DNA of 64,000 nucleotides from Clostridium zeae (GCF_017312485.1 NZ_BMBA01000012.1:19893-83892); one strand, 5' to 3'; positions 27,662 through 36,878 are shown, counted from the stretch's first letter. The notes: generated by a model not told the origin, from the letters alone. Made by a program: numbers and translations.

Positions 27662-30127
27662 ATGTTAAACAAAAATCTAAGAAAAAAACTGGCTTTATCT
27701 CTAATTTCTGCTTTTGCATTATCTCAGCTCTTTAATTTCTCACCTTTCCCTAGTCCTCATAAGGTTGTTACTGTGAAGGCTGATACTTTAACCTATAGCT
27801 GGAACAATACTATACCTGAAAAAACTCCAGCTGCAGGTGCAAGCAACGGAAAGCTTGTACTTTTCGACAACTCCCATGATGAGACTGCTGGAGCCGCAGA
27901 TTGGGTTTTAGATGGAGGCTTCTCTGATTTTGCAGATGCTCTTGTTTCAAAAGGCTATACTGTAAGAGAATATAGAGGAGTTGATAAAGATGGCGATGGA
28001 GCTATTCGTTATTATGATGACAGACAATCAATAAATGTTGCTAAAAATGAAGCAGTTATAACCTATGATGCTATAAAAAACGCTGATGTTTTTGTAATGG
28101 CTGAAGCTAACAGACCTCTCACTCAAGCTGAGTACTCAGCTCTTAAGCAATTTGTTGATTCAGGTAAAGGATTATTTTTTATAGCTGATCATTACAATGC
28201 TGATAGAAACACTAATACTTGGGATTCAACGGAAGTCTATAATGGCTACAATAGATCCACCGATACTCAATACAATATGGGCGGAGTTTACGGTGATATG
28301 AGAAATCCTCAAAGTGCAACCTCTGGATGGCTTGCACAAAACTTTGGAATCAGATATAGGTTTAATGCCATAGATTGCAAGAACGGTGTTTCTGGAGTAA
28401 AGACTTCCTCATATTCAGAAGGAATAACTACTGGTGTGTCCCCTATTCTCATGGCTGCTGGCTCAACCCTAGCAATAACAGACCCTAGCAAAGCTAAAGG
28501 AATAGTTTATTTTTCATCTACAGATAGTCCTGTAAAATGGAGCAGTGCCGCTGATACTGGTCTTTATTTTGGAGGAGAAAATGAAGGACCTTATGTTGCT
28601 ATATCAAAACCAAGTGCTGGCAAAGCTGCATTTATAGGAGATTCCTCTCCTATAGAAGATGCTACTCCAAAATATCTAAGAGAAGATACAGGCAAAGCAA
28701 AATCAACTTATCCAGGTTGGACTGATACTGGAAATGCCGCTACTCTTTGCACTAACATAGTTAATTGGTTATCTAATAGTGAAAGCTATATAGGCTTTGA
28801 TGGAGTTAGTCACTCCAAAGGTACTGCCACTCCAACTCCAATGGCTGATGTTGAAAAAACTCAAACTCAAGCTGAGCCTTGGACTACTCCAAGCTACGAC
28901 CCTTGGAATACAGATAATTTTGCCAACGGCTCCTATGGAGCACCTTATAGCGCTTCAGGTTCTTCAGGCGGAGGCACAACTACTGGTTTAGTAAAACTTT
29001 CTTTATATCCTTCATATGTTTACGTAAATGAACCTTTCGCTATCATAGATGGCGGTACTGCTTCAAATCCTCAAATTGGTGCTTATAATACCAGTACTGG
29101 AGCTCAAATAGGTCAGTTACTGGTAAATGGAAGCTGGACTTCAGCTGGCTACAATACAATCTCAGGAACTGGTCCTTTGGCTGCAACTATTAGAGTAAAT
29201 ACTTTAGCTTCCTCTACTACCTTAAAGCTTAGAACTTCCGATTCAGCTACATCAGATAAGCAAGCTGTAACAGGTTTATCCTCTGGCTACGGATACCTTC
29301 AAGGAACAATTCCGAGCTCACAGCCTACCGATGTAGTTGCAGCGGTTCAGAGCGGAATTATACTAGGAACAGCTCAAGTAGACTCAAACAACCAAGCTAA
29401 AATTGCAGTAAAATCCGGCTCTGGAATCACTCTTTCTCTTTATTCCTCAACAGGGGCAAAGAAAGCAGATTTAACCGGAACTTATACTGTATCAAACAGT
29501 CAAACTACTGCAATCGGAACTTCTACTGTTGTTTCAGTTACTTCAGTAAGTCTTGATAAAACCACTTTAAGTTTGACTACTGGAACTTCTTCAACACTTA
29601 CAGCTACTGTGGCTCCTTCCAATGCTACTAACAAAAACGTTTCTTGGACCAGCAGTAATACTGCTGTGGCAACAGTACAAAATGGAACTGTAACAGCAGT
29701 GGCTGCAGGTACTGCAACAATAACAGTGACAACTCAAGATGGAAGTAAAACTGCGACCTGTAGCATCACAGTTACTAACCCAACCTCTGGAGATACTTAC
29801 GAACCAAATGGCACCATCAGCAGTGCTTATACTATAACTTCTGGTTCTACCTTAAGCTCATATATCTATAGTGCTTCAGATGTGGATTACTATAAACTTA
29901 CTGTAACCACTTCAAAATCTTTTACTATATCACTAACAAATCTACCAAAGGATTATGATCTTACACTATATGATGCAAACGGCAATTATATAGATTACTC
30001 AGAGAATTCTGGTACAACCTCTGAAACCTTAACTGATACCCTATCAGCTGGAACTTACTATATACAGGTTGTAGGTTATAACGGAGCATATAGTACTACA
30101 ACACCTTATAAATTGACAGTTAACTAA
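27662..30127 (+). CDS. Secreted multidomain protein with GATase-like, Big_2 and PPC domains
   Basis: 821-residue exported protein; AAAAGGAG precedes the ATG and a signal peptide ends near VTVKA (residue ~40). Domains in order: residues ~50-370, a domain with KLVLFDNSHDETAGAADWVL and FIADHYNADRN that looks like an extracellular class I glutamine-amidotransferase-like (DUF4350-type) fold; ~440-620, an unassigned beta-rich region; ~626-705, a bacterial Ig-like Big_2 domain (NVSWTSSNTAVATV); ~713-820, a PPC (pre-peptidase C-terminal) domain. The N-terminal domain is known to me from secreted proteins of Bacillus, but the activity is uncertain. It is closed by its own terminator. Confidence 0.75.
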   Translation: MLNKNLRKKLALSLISAFALSQLFNFSPFPSPHKVVTVKADTLTYSWNNTIPEKTPAAGASNGKLVLFDNSHDETAGAADWVLDGGFSDFADALVSKGYTVREYRGVDKDGDGAIRYYDDRQSINVAKNEAVITYDAIKNADVFVMAEANRPLTQAEYSALKQFVDSGKGLFFIADHYNADRNTNTWDSTEVYNGYNRSTDTQYNMGGVYGDMRNPQSATSGWLAQNFGIRYRFNAIDCKNGVSGVKTSSYSEGITTGVSPILMAAGSTLAITDPSKAKGIVYFSSTDSPVKWSSAADTGLYFGGENEGPYVAISKPSAGKAAFIGDSSPIEDATPKYLREDTGKAKSTYPGWTDTGNAATLCTNIVNWLSNSESYIGFDGVSHSKGTATPTPMADVEKTQTQAEPWTTPSYDPWNTDNFANGSYGAPYSASGSSGGGTTTGLVKLSLYPSYVYVNEPFAIIDGGTASNPQIGAYNTSTGAQIGQLLVNGSWTSAGYNTISGTGPLAATIRVNTLASSTTLKLRTSDSATSDKQAVTGLSSGYGYLQGTIPSSQPTDVVAAVQSGIILGTAQVDSNNQAKIAVKSGSGITLSLYSSTGAKKADLTGTYTVSNSQTTAIGTSTVVSVTSVSLDKTTLSLTTGTSSTLTATVAPSNATNKNVSWTSSNTAVATVQNGTVTAVAAGTATITVTTQDGSKTATCSITVTNPTSGDTYEPNGTISSAYTITSGSTLSSYIYSASDVDYYKLTVTTSKSFTISLTNLPKDYDLTLYDANGNYIDYSENSGTTSETLTDTLSAGTYYIQVVGYNGAYSTTTPYKLTVN

Positions 30128-30147
30128 AAAATATAATTTATAAATAA

Positions 30148-30193
30148 AAAGCCATGCATATATAAGACATAATGTCTTGTATGCATGGTTTTA
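30148..30193 (+). terminator. Rho-independent terminator of the secreted protein gene
   Basis: Stem AAGCCATGCAT / ATGCATGGTTT with an inner AGACA/TGTCT stem, 20 bases after the stop codon, followed by T-rich sequence. A-runs on the other side may let it serve the Rpn gene too. Confidence 0.85.
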
Positions 30194-30231
30194 TTCATTA
30201 ATATTCTATTAGTTATAGGTCTAAATCATTA

Positions 30232-31125
30232 TTAATTTTTCAATTCCCGTATTTTCTCTATTGGTAATCCTGTTAACTTTTCTATTTGTTCTATAGGTAA
30301 ATTCATTAAAAGAGCACTCTGAGCAATTGCTATTTTTTCTTTTTCTATTCCTTCTTTTATACCGTCTTCTCTTGCGCTTTTTTCCCTAGTCAACTGATCC
30401 ATTATTTCCGCCTGTCTTGCTTCATATGCCATTCTAGCCTCTTTACTTTTACTAACTCTTTGCAGTATTTCATATGCAGTTTTAATATTTTCATTTTTCT
30501 CAGCTAACATCTCCATGCCCTCCTTTGACTTTGCATCTATAAATTCAAGCCACTCAAGTATTGGGTCATCTATATCTTTTAACTTATCTATCTTTGCAAG
30601 TTTCGGTAATTCTAAAAAATGAATCTCTAAGACATCAGTTAACTTATATAAAGTTTCATCCTCTAAAATATGAAATCTTGTGTGAATTTTATCTATAGGT
30701 ATTCTCTCAAAATCAACAATATTTATTGTTATACACTTTTTGAGTTTATCATAAGTATCTCCAGGACTTATTTGGCTATTATACATCTTTGACCAATAAA
30801 ACAAAGTTCTTTCTGCCATAAACTCTGTAGGTAATATTTGTATCTCTATGTCAATATTTTCATTATTCTTAGTCTTTACCCTTATATCTAAAATTCCTTT
30901 TTTATCTTCTTTGAATTCTCTTAAAAGCTCTGTATTTAATAATTCTATTTCTTTAAATTCTTCCTTATCTAGCTTTAAAGCGGCACTTAGAAATGCAATT
31001 AATACATCTTTATTCTTTTCATCTCCAAAAATCAGCTTGAATACAAAATCAACTTTAGGGGACATTATAAAATCATCATCAAATCTATTAGTATCTATAT
31101 TAAACTTACCATTTTTACTGATCAT
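30232..31125 (-). CDS. Rpn-family PD-(D/E)XK nuclease / putative transposase
   Basis: 297-residue protein of the Rpn (PDDEXK_2) family. It begins MSPKVDFVFKLIFGDEKNKD (after a 20-residue leader), has the nuclease core LDIRVKTKNNENIDIEIQ near 95-113 (D then E-x-Q) and AERTLFYWSKMY near 120, and ends with the typical helical tail EKLTGLPIEKIRELKN. Rpn proteins are Mg-dependent endonucleases linked to recombination or defence. It lies at the end of the toxin locus next to a broken integrase. It looks intact. Confidence 0.85.
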   Translation of the reverse strand: MISKNGKFNIDTNRFDDDFIMSPKVDFVFKLIFGDEKNKDVLIAFLSAALKLDKEEFKEIELLNTELLREFKEDKKGILDIRVKTKNNENIDIEIQILPTEFMAERTLFYWSKMYNSQISPGDTYDKLKKCITINIVDFERIPIDKIHTRFHILEDETLYKLTDVLEIHFLELPKLAKIDKLKDIDDPILEWLEFIDAKSKEGMEMLAEKNENIKTAYEILQRVSKSKEARMAYEARQAEIMDQLTREKSAREDGIKEGIEKEKIAIAQSALLMNLPIEQIEKLTGLPIEKIRELKN

Positions 31126-31216
31126 ATTGTATTTGCTCCCCTCATTTAATTATTTTATATATAAAATTCTATCCTCATTTTGACTGCTTTATTCTCTACA
31201 AATCATAGTCTTTACT

Positions 31217-31666
31217 TTATCTTATTATACCATATAAAAACAGCTGTATCACCTTATTTCTTTTACTTACCTTATCTTCATCCTGAATATAAATCAGTAT
31301 TTTCTCCCCCTCTTTATCTGAATAAATTTTTACTTGTTTTTCTGAACCATATGCAATTTTTATTCTACCCTTGGAATTTTCTACAACTATTTCTTTCATA
31401 TCAACAGTAACCACCAAGTACCTATTTAATGCATAGATGCTATTAATCTTTTTATTGATTGTTGCTACTTCATAGTTATTCTCTACTAAGAAGTTCTTAT
31501 AGCTTGTTACATAGAATCGTTGAAGATTGCCATTGAACTCAACTTCTCTAGTTCATAGAAATTCTATGAAAGCCTTAATATCTCCAATATAACTTTCTAT
31601 TGATTTAGGACCCTTACCATCCTCAATTAGGCTCATCTTGAAATCTTCAATTAATTGCCACATCAT
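31217..31666 (-). pseudogene. Tyrosine recombinase, frameshifted and truncated
   Basis: Starting at ATG 31666 (AAAGGAG upstream) the frame reads MMWQLIEDFKMSLIEDGKGP then GPKSIESYIGDIKAFIEF, a SAM-like core-binding domain of phage integrases. Near 31545-31556 a one-base shift is needed to continue into EVEFNGNLQRFYVTSYKNF and NNYEVATINKKINSIYALNR. The frame ends at 31217 at LFLYGIIR, where the catalytic domain (YTGLR motif) would begin. So the gene has both a frameshift and loss of the catalytic half. It marks a decayed mobile element at the edge of the toxin locus. Confidence 0.75.
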
Positions 31667-31697
31667 CTTTACTCCTTTCAATTTCTTTACATGGAAA

Positions 31698-31744
31698 AAG
31701 AGCCAATGCTTCTTCATTAGAAACATTGACTCTTATCACAATTA
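31698..31744 (-). terminator. Module-end hairpin of toxin module 4
   Basis: Arms AAGAGCCAATG / CATTGACTCTT with a TCTTCATTAGAAA loop and T-run on the minus strand. A near-identical hairpin lies at 35812-35855, at the end of another module of the array. Confidence 0.75.
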
Positions 31745-31944
31745 TAATATATATTTAGCTTTTCTTTTAGTTACATCTCACTACATTATTGAAATTATGC
31801 AGTAAAAACTCAGCTGTATTTAATCTATAATATTAATACTTTTATTCAATATTTGAATATTGTATTTATTATACGTTATTTTGCAGTTAATATATACAGT
31901 ATTTTGTAGTTAGCTTATTAGGCATTAATAAGTGTAAAACTTCA

Positions 31945-32349
31945 TTATGGTGAACCTATCAATCCTGGAGTTATCTGTTCAACCCTTGCCCAATCAAATG
32001 AACATTTGATGTGCATTTGATTATTGCATCTAATTTCTAATACTCCATCTTCTTCTCCATCATTAATTTCGAATTGATTAATCTGGTTATTTGTTCCTAA
32101 TCCGTTAATTGTTAAATTTCTAATTCCAAAGAAAGACATTTCTACGTATACTACATCCCACTTGTCCCATCGTTTAGGTTTTGTTTTAATAACTTCCTTT
32201 GTTAACAATCGTATAAACAATGTTGGTCCATCTCTCCTTAGTTGTACATCTAGTAACTCTGAGCCATTCAAGCTTGGTATATCTCCAAATATACTAGTAA
32301 ACGCCTGAGGATTCATCAGTTTAATTTTATTAATCATCTTATACATCAC
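31945..32349 (-). CDS. Putative immunity protein (Imm50-like)
   Basis: About 130-residue soluble protein immediately after the HNH-like toxin fragment (5-base gap). The pattern of a DVVYVEMSFFGIRNLTINGL strand run followed by INQFEI and a terminal CSFDWARVEQITPG resembles Imm50 immunity proteins. GTG 32349, ATG 32346 or ATG 32337 could start it, since AGGGAGG lies at 32350-32356; the last has the best spacing. It probably neutralises the toxin of the same module. Family assignment is by eye. Confidence 0.6.
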   Translation of the reverse strand: MMYKMINKIKLMNPQAFTSIFGDIPSLNGSELLDVQLRRDGPTLFIRLLTKEVIKTKPKRWDKWDVVYVEMSFFGIRNLTINGLGTNNQINQFEINDGEEDGVLEIRCNNQMHIKCSFDWARVEQITPGLIGSP

Positions 32350-32354
32350 CCTCC

Positions 32355-32981
32355 CTATTTATTATTTCTCTTATCAAAATAATAATGGTCTTCCATACCT
32401 TCTACCTTTCCTGTCCTTGTATTCTCAGCCGGTCTTACATTATGATGAGACGGTTGGTCTCCAATGCCACCTTCACCAAAGTCGTGTCCTGCCGAATGGT
32501 CTTGAATTACTATCTTTTTACCATTTACATCATACGTCAATTCTCTAGTCATTACAGGTTGTTTATTTTCATTCAAAATCCAATTACCATTAGAATCTGT
32601 TAAAGGCACCATCTTCTGGCTAATAGGTTGTTGGGACATTGGTATATCCAGTTGTCTTTTAATTTCTCTTAAACTAGCACTTCTATATTCACTTGAAGCT
32701 TCAGCCGTGCCCTTAGTTGATTTTAACCCTTCATTTCCAGATCCACTTTTACTATTCTCAAAAAAGCTGAATCCAGGATTAATTCGTGCACTAGTTGCTG
32801 AGCTAGCTCCTGATGCTCCTCCTGTAACCAGTGCTGGCTCCATTGAAGGTGATACTCTAGATCCTCCAAGAGCTCCAATCAATGATACAACTTCACCAAC
32901 ACGGTAAGCCTGCGCAAATCCATAGCTACTCTTCATATTCTTTTCTATATCATCATCAGTAATCTTCGTGCCGCCAATCAT
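32355..32981 (-). CDS. Rhs pre-toxin and HNH-like nuclease toxin tip, second half of a frameshifted orphan module
   Basis: 208 residues. The first ~90 (MIGGTKITDDDIEKNMKSSY on) match the pre-toxin region of the full Rhs protein; after FFENSKSGSG the sequence changes to a new toxin: REIKRQLDIPMSQQPIS, then VIQDHSAGHDFGEGG and QPSHHNVRP, an arrangement of histidines like HNH/endonuclease VII-fold polymorphic toxins. A single T missing near 33020 relative to the full gene puts it out of frame with 33011-33568, so it has no natural start and is probably a silent cassette. The Imm50-like gene follows. Confidence 0.65.
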   Translation of the reverse strand: MIGGTKITDDDIEKNMKSSYGFAQAYRVGEVVSLIGALGGSRVSPSMEPALVTGGASGASSATSARINPGFSFFENSKSGSGNEGLKSTKGTAEASSEYRSASLREIKRQLDIPMSQQPISQKMVPLTDSNGNWILNENKQPVMTRELTYDVNGKKIVIQDHSAGHDFGEGGIGDQPSHHNVRPAENTRTGKVEGMEDHYYFDKRNNK

Positions 32982-33010
32982 AGGAGCTATAAAGTTTCCT
33001 ACCCCTCTGA

Positions 33011-33568
33011 TTATATTAAATGATCAAAGCCTAATATAAATCCACTAGCACTAGGCATCATATTGTACTCACCATCAGAATCTGTGCTATTACTTATATT
33101 ATTGGCCTTAAACTCTACCTTTGGAATAACTAAATCTTTTATTATACTACCAACTGATGATACTACAGATATTCCTTTTTTTAAGGATTCAACTTTCTGT
33201 TGAGTATCTCTTTCTACCTTTGGCTTAACGACCTTATTATACACTATATTAGCTGCTTTATATGCTGCTGTTGCAGTATTAACTATTTTTTTACCCTTAT
33301 TAATTACACTACTTACTGCTTTTCCTACATTGGTATTTGATATATAATCTATCGCTGGAGATATAGCACTTAATATCTTACTTCCAACATAACTAGCAGT
33401 TTCTTTTACGCTACTTATTACACTCTTTGCACTACTAAAGAAGTTATCTACAAAACTTGTCCAATGTCCATTTTGATCATCATAAATCATTGGGTTGTTA
33501 TTTACATAAGTATATAGATTTAAGCTTAATGGATCATTTGCATTTCCTCTATAGGTATCTTCTTGCAT
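33011..33568 (-). pseudogene. Rhs core fragment, first half of the frameshifted module 4
   Basis: This frame begins inside the Rhs core (FMQEDTYRGNANDPLSLNLY follows the junction) and runs through the hydrophobic pre-toxin stretch to FILGFDHLI, where the missing base near 33020 ends it. The intact gene reads FILGFDQFNIIRGVGNF at the same place. Homology to the full rhs gene begins abruptly near 33590, in the sequence for DPES. It has no signal peptide or YD repeats, so it is a recombination reservoir or relic rather than a stand-alone gene. Confidence 0.75.
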
Positions 33569-33637
33569 GAATCTTGCTGATTCTTGATAATCCGATTTAT
33601 CATATTTTTAGCTTCTTTTATCGATGTTTATACTATA

Positions 33638-33676
33638 GAAAAGGCTAACGCCGTTCATTGCAGCGCTAGCCTTTGT
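33638..33676 (-). terminator. Module-end terminator of toxin module 3
   Basis: Stem AAAGGCTAACGC / GCGCTAGCCTTT downstream of the immunity gene at 33853-34170 and just before the next Rhs-core fragment begins. It marks the boundary of two modules. Confidence 0.8.
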
Positions 33677-33852
33677 CAATATTATAATGTGTTTAGTTTT
33701 ATTAAGAAACTTTTCTACAATCAAATCATAATATAGCCTTATTATCAAGTTAATCTATCAATATTATCCAACATCTTAAAACCAGCTACTTGAGAGTTCT
33801 TCAGCAAGATTATTTACTTAAAACTAATAATAAATAATTTAATACCAACTTA

Positions 33853-34170
33853 TTATACAATATCATCAGGCATATCTCCAGGCTTTTCCCAATACTTTAG
33901 CTCATCCATTGCTCTTTCTAAGTCATCCATATCGTCATCCCCTAAAGTATTATCAAACTTCTCTGACAATATACCCCTAATTTTAGATAATCTGCTTGTA
34001 ACTTTCCATTGATCAATAAATCTAGTAGTTTCTTTTTCATATCCTGCTACATCCTTTTCCATATAGTAAGAACCCATATCATGTAAAGATATTAAAATCA
34101 AATTAATTTCTTTGAGTATTTGTAATGCTTCATTTCCTGTTAAATTTATCTCTTTATTTTCTTCTATCAT
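33853..34170 (-). CDS. Putative immunity protein of the ART-type module
   Basis: 105-residue acidic, probably all-helical protein (LQILKEINLILISLHDMGSY, then a C-terminal DDDMDDLERAMDEL). It starts 3 bases after the stop of the ADP-ribosyltransferase-like toxin, with AAGGAG in the end of the toxin gene, the tight spacing typical of toxin/immunity pairs. I do not recognise its family; the role is inferred from position. Confidence 0.65.
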   Translation of the reverse strand: MIEENKEINLTGNEALQILKEINLILISLHDMGSYYMEKDVAGYEKETTRFIDQWKVTSRLSKIRGILSEKFDNTLGDDDMDDLERAMDELKYWEKPGDMPDDIV

Positions 34171-34173
34171 TGT

Positions 34174-35580
34174 TTATTTTCTCCTTACAAACTTTGGATT
34201 TAACAATTCTTCAATTCCACCCTTTATTGTTAACTCTGGTGTACCATATCTAGGATTTTTTACCCACTCAAGCTTAGAATTAGGAACATCAAACTCAACA
34301 TAATCTCTTCCTTTACCAGTTTTAATCTGATACTTAGTTTCAGCCTCAACTTGGCTAAGCGGTTTTTTACTTGCTAGTTCCACATAAACTCTATTATTAT
34401 CCTTGGCGATTATACTTCCATCCTGCTCTATTCCATTTATACCTTTTCGGTTTGTGTAATGTCGTACTCTGGTAGTCTCTTCAACTATTTCATTAATTCC
34501 CTTGTTACTTCCACCCCTATCCATAAAACTATATGTTCTATTGTTTTTTATGGATCCTCCACCTGGAATGGCAAGAGCTGTACTCTCTCTTTCTGATAAA
34601 TCCATAATACTTCCAGCTAATGCAAGTGCTGCTAGATTCCCAGTTAAAAGTCCACTTCCAGCTTCAATGACACCACCAGCAAAATAATAATTACTTTCTG
34701 ATATCTTAAGGTTATCCATTGCAAGATTCTTTACAGGATTTACTCCAGATAGAGTTTCTCTTACTTCTCCTGCTCCAAAAGCAACTGTTGTTAGTCCTAA
34801 CCCTATTAAGGCAGCTCCTGCTACTTGACCACCAGGCATCAACATAGCTGCTCCACCAGCAACTGCACCTACAGCCCCAACAACCATAGACATTCCACCA
34901 AAGGCCAATTTTTGCATATCTAGGCCTTTAACATAACTAGCGACTTCTCCAGCCTTTACTACTATACCTGTCTTTAACTCTTGTAATTTCTGCTGATCAT
35001 CTCTTTCTACCTTTGGTTTTATAACCTTATTATACACTATATTTACAGCGTTATATGTTGACTTTATTGTATTAAGTGTTTTCTTACCCTTGTTAATTAC
35101 ACTACTTACTGCTTTTCCTACATTGGTATTTGATATATAATCTATCGCCGGAGATATAGCACTTAATATCTTACTTCCAACATAACTAGCAGTTTCTTTT
35201 ATTGCACCCCAAGTATTACTTACCACACTCTTTGCACTACTAAAGAAATTATCTATAAAGCTTGGCCAATGTCCATTTTGGTCATCATAAATCATTGGAT
35301 TGTTGTTTACATAAGTATATAGATTTAAGCTTAGTGGATCATTTGCATTTCCTCTATAGGTATCCTCTTGCATGAATCTTGCTGATTCTGGATCATACAT
35401 TCTGTTTAGTAGATAGTATTTTCCGATTTCTTCATCATATTGATATCCTGCATACCTATATGGATTGCTGAAGGTTGATGTATTTTCTTGTACATTTCCA
35501 AAGGCATCATAATAGTAGCTTCCTATTATTCCTCCCTTTCCATCTAATAAGTTTGTAACATCTCCATGTCCGTTGTACAT
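34174..35580 (-). CDS. Orphan Rhs core fused to ADP-ribosyltransferase-like toxin (HYD1-type)
   Basis: 468 residues from the first ATG; the frame is open, without a start, back to about 35809. It begins MYNGHGDVTNLLDGKGGIIG and copies the Rhs core of the full protein almost exactly for ~130 residues, then a pre-toxin region with a hydrophobic glycine/alanine-rich part (GGMSMVVGAVGAVAGGAAML), then a tip with RVRHYTNRKGINGIEQDG and YVEFDVPNSKLEW. The HYT...GI...G pattern is like Tox-ART-HYD1 ADP-ribosyltransferases. It lacks a secretion signal and YD repeats, so it is likely a silent cassette that can recombine into the main rhs gene. Confidence 0.72.
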   Translation of the reverse strand: MYNGHGDVTNLLDGKGGIIGSYYYDAFGNVQENTSTFSNPYRYAGYQYDEEIGKYYLLNRMYDPESARFMQEDTYRGNANDPLSLNLYTYVNNNPMIYDDQNGHWPSFIDNFFSSAKSVVSNTWGAIKETASYVGSKILSAISPAIDYISNTNVGKAVSSVINKGKKTLNTIKSTYNAVNIVYNKVIKPKVERDDQQKLQELKTGIVVKAGEVASYVKGLDMQKLAFGGMSMVVGAVGAVAGGAAMLMPGGQVAGAALIGLGLTTVAFGAGEVRETLSGVNPVKNLAMDNLKISESNYYFAGGVIEAGSGLLTGNLAALALAGSIMDLSERESTALAIPGGGSIKNNRTYSFMDRGGSNKGINEIVEETTRVRHYTNRKGINGIEQDGSIIAKDNNRVYVELASKKPLSQVEAETKYQIKTGKGRDYVEFDVPNSKLEWVKNPRYGTPELTIKGGIEELLNPKFVRRK

Positions 35581-35799
35581 GTAGTATGCTGTTGTAGTTC
35601 CTGATTTTCTGCTTATTAGATTGTTTCCATATACATTTCTTGCTTTTTCTGTTCCAGTAGCTCCATCTACTTCAAGTACTACTTGATTTCCTTCGTATAG
35701 AAGGTTTGTCTTTTGAGCTCCTTGTTCCTTACTTACTCTTAGGCCTTCCCCGTTGTAAGTATTTTTTAGGATTGTTCCTGAATCATTTTTTGCTTCTAT
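35222..35799 (-). repeat. Near-identical copy of the Rhs core coding sequence
   Basis: From the toxin module 3 fragment. It matches 39720-40300 of the full rhs gene at nearly every base; homology stops at TTTTTTGCTTCT (35799 / ~40303). A third partial copy at about 33020-33590 matches 39000-39905. These are substrates for homologous recombination. Confidence 0.8.
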
Positions 35800-35811
35800 G
35801 CTTTTTTCCTA

Positions 35812-35855
35812 TGAAAAGAGCCAATATTTCTTCCATTAGAAACATTGACTCTTAT
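35812..35855 (-). terminator. Module-end hairpin of the ankyrin module
   Basis: Arms AAGAGCCAAT / ATTGACTCTT, nearly the same sequence as the hairpin at 31698-31744 including the loop. It lies after the ankyrin gene and directly before the Rhs core fragment of the next module begins. Confidence 0.75.
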
Positions 35856-35963
35856 CATTGTTATAAAATATATTTAGTTAACACTTACTAAGTTATTAGT
35901 ATTACCAATTAAACATTCATTAATTGGCTCAATATATTACACGTGTTCAATATTATGATTAGT

Positions 35964-36449
35964 CTAAACTCTTAATAAGTCAATTAATTTATTAAAACCT
36001 GTTTGAATTGCAAAGTCTAAAGGGGATCTTCCGGCATTATTTTTTGTATTAATATCTGGATTATATTTCATAAATAGTTCCACAAGCTCATAATATCTAC
36101 CTTTACAATTAAATACAGCACTCCACAGTGCATTATTGCCATAAATATCACGAATATTTATATCTGCACCTTTTTCTAATATTTCTTTGGCCAATAAAAT
36201 ATTAGGATGAAAGCATATAAAATGTAACGCTGTTTGGCCTCTATAATCTTGAGAATCTACATTTATGCCTCTATTTAATAAATCAAATGCAATATCAGAT
36301 TTTTTGAATGCTATAGCTTCTTGTAATAAACTTTGCTTGTATTCGTTCTTAATGTTTATATCAATGCTTCCAATATAAGATTTATATAATTCTTTTTCTC
36401 CATTTCTTATTATCGAAAAAATATCGATATCTTTTAAACTACTATTCAT
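35964..36449 (-). CDS. Ankyrin-repeat protein, probable orphan immunity protein
   Basis: 161-residue protein with four to five ankyrin repeats (YRGQTALHFICFHP, then GADINIRDIYGNNALWSAVF, then NNAGRSPLDFAIQTG). Ankyrin proteins are a known class of immunity protein in polymorphic toxin loci. No toxin fragment is left beside it: 36450-36815 upstream shows none. It is therefore either a relic of a lost module or protection against neighbours' toxins. Position inside the array supports this reading. Confidence 0.7.
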   Translation of the reverse strand: MNSSLKDIDIFSIIRNGEKELYKSYIGSIDINIKNEYKQSLLQEAIAFKKSDIAFDLLNRGINVDSQDYRGQTALHFICFHPNILLAKEILEKGADINIRDIYGNNALWSAVFNCKGRYYELVELFMKYNPDINTKNNAGRSPLDFAIQTGFNKLIDLLRV

Positions 36450-36815
36450 AATATTTCTTCTTTCTACTTCTGTCTATACTTATAATTTATATTTTAATGT
36501 TTTATTTCTCATATCTCTCATTGTAACTTCTTAGTCATCATAATATGATATTTCCTATTATGATACCGCTTCTATAAATCCTCTTTATTGTTTTATAACT
36601 TTATAACATATATCTAGTCTAACTAGTAGAAATATCCATAGCTAGTTACATCTCATATTCTATATTTTGATTTCTATACATTGAGGATATTTCAAGATAC
36701 TATTTACTATAATGTTTAAAATATGCTTTATAATATTTATGACCTTTTATATTATATACTAATTTATATCTTCATAAGATTATACTTTTACATAACATGT
36801 AAGTGTTATGCTTAT
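36450..36815. other. AT-rich spacer where a toxin tip would be expected
   Basis: About 370 bases upstream of the ankyrin gene. In other modules this place holds a toxin tip and Rhs core; here I find no matching peptide in any frame. The toxin of this module appears to be deleted. Confidence 0.5.
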
Positions 36816-36866
36816 AAAAAGGACCTCAGCATTAACCGGTACCAGTCTTGCGCTGAGCATCCTTTT
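36816..36866 (-). terminator. Module-end terminator of the TPR module
   Basis: Stem AAAAGGA..CTCAGC / GCTGAG..TCCTTTT with a loop of about 20 bases, 13 bases after the stop of the 36879-37298 gene. Confidence 0.82.
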
Positions 36867-36878
36867 ATCATTATAGTT

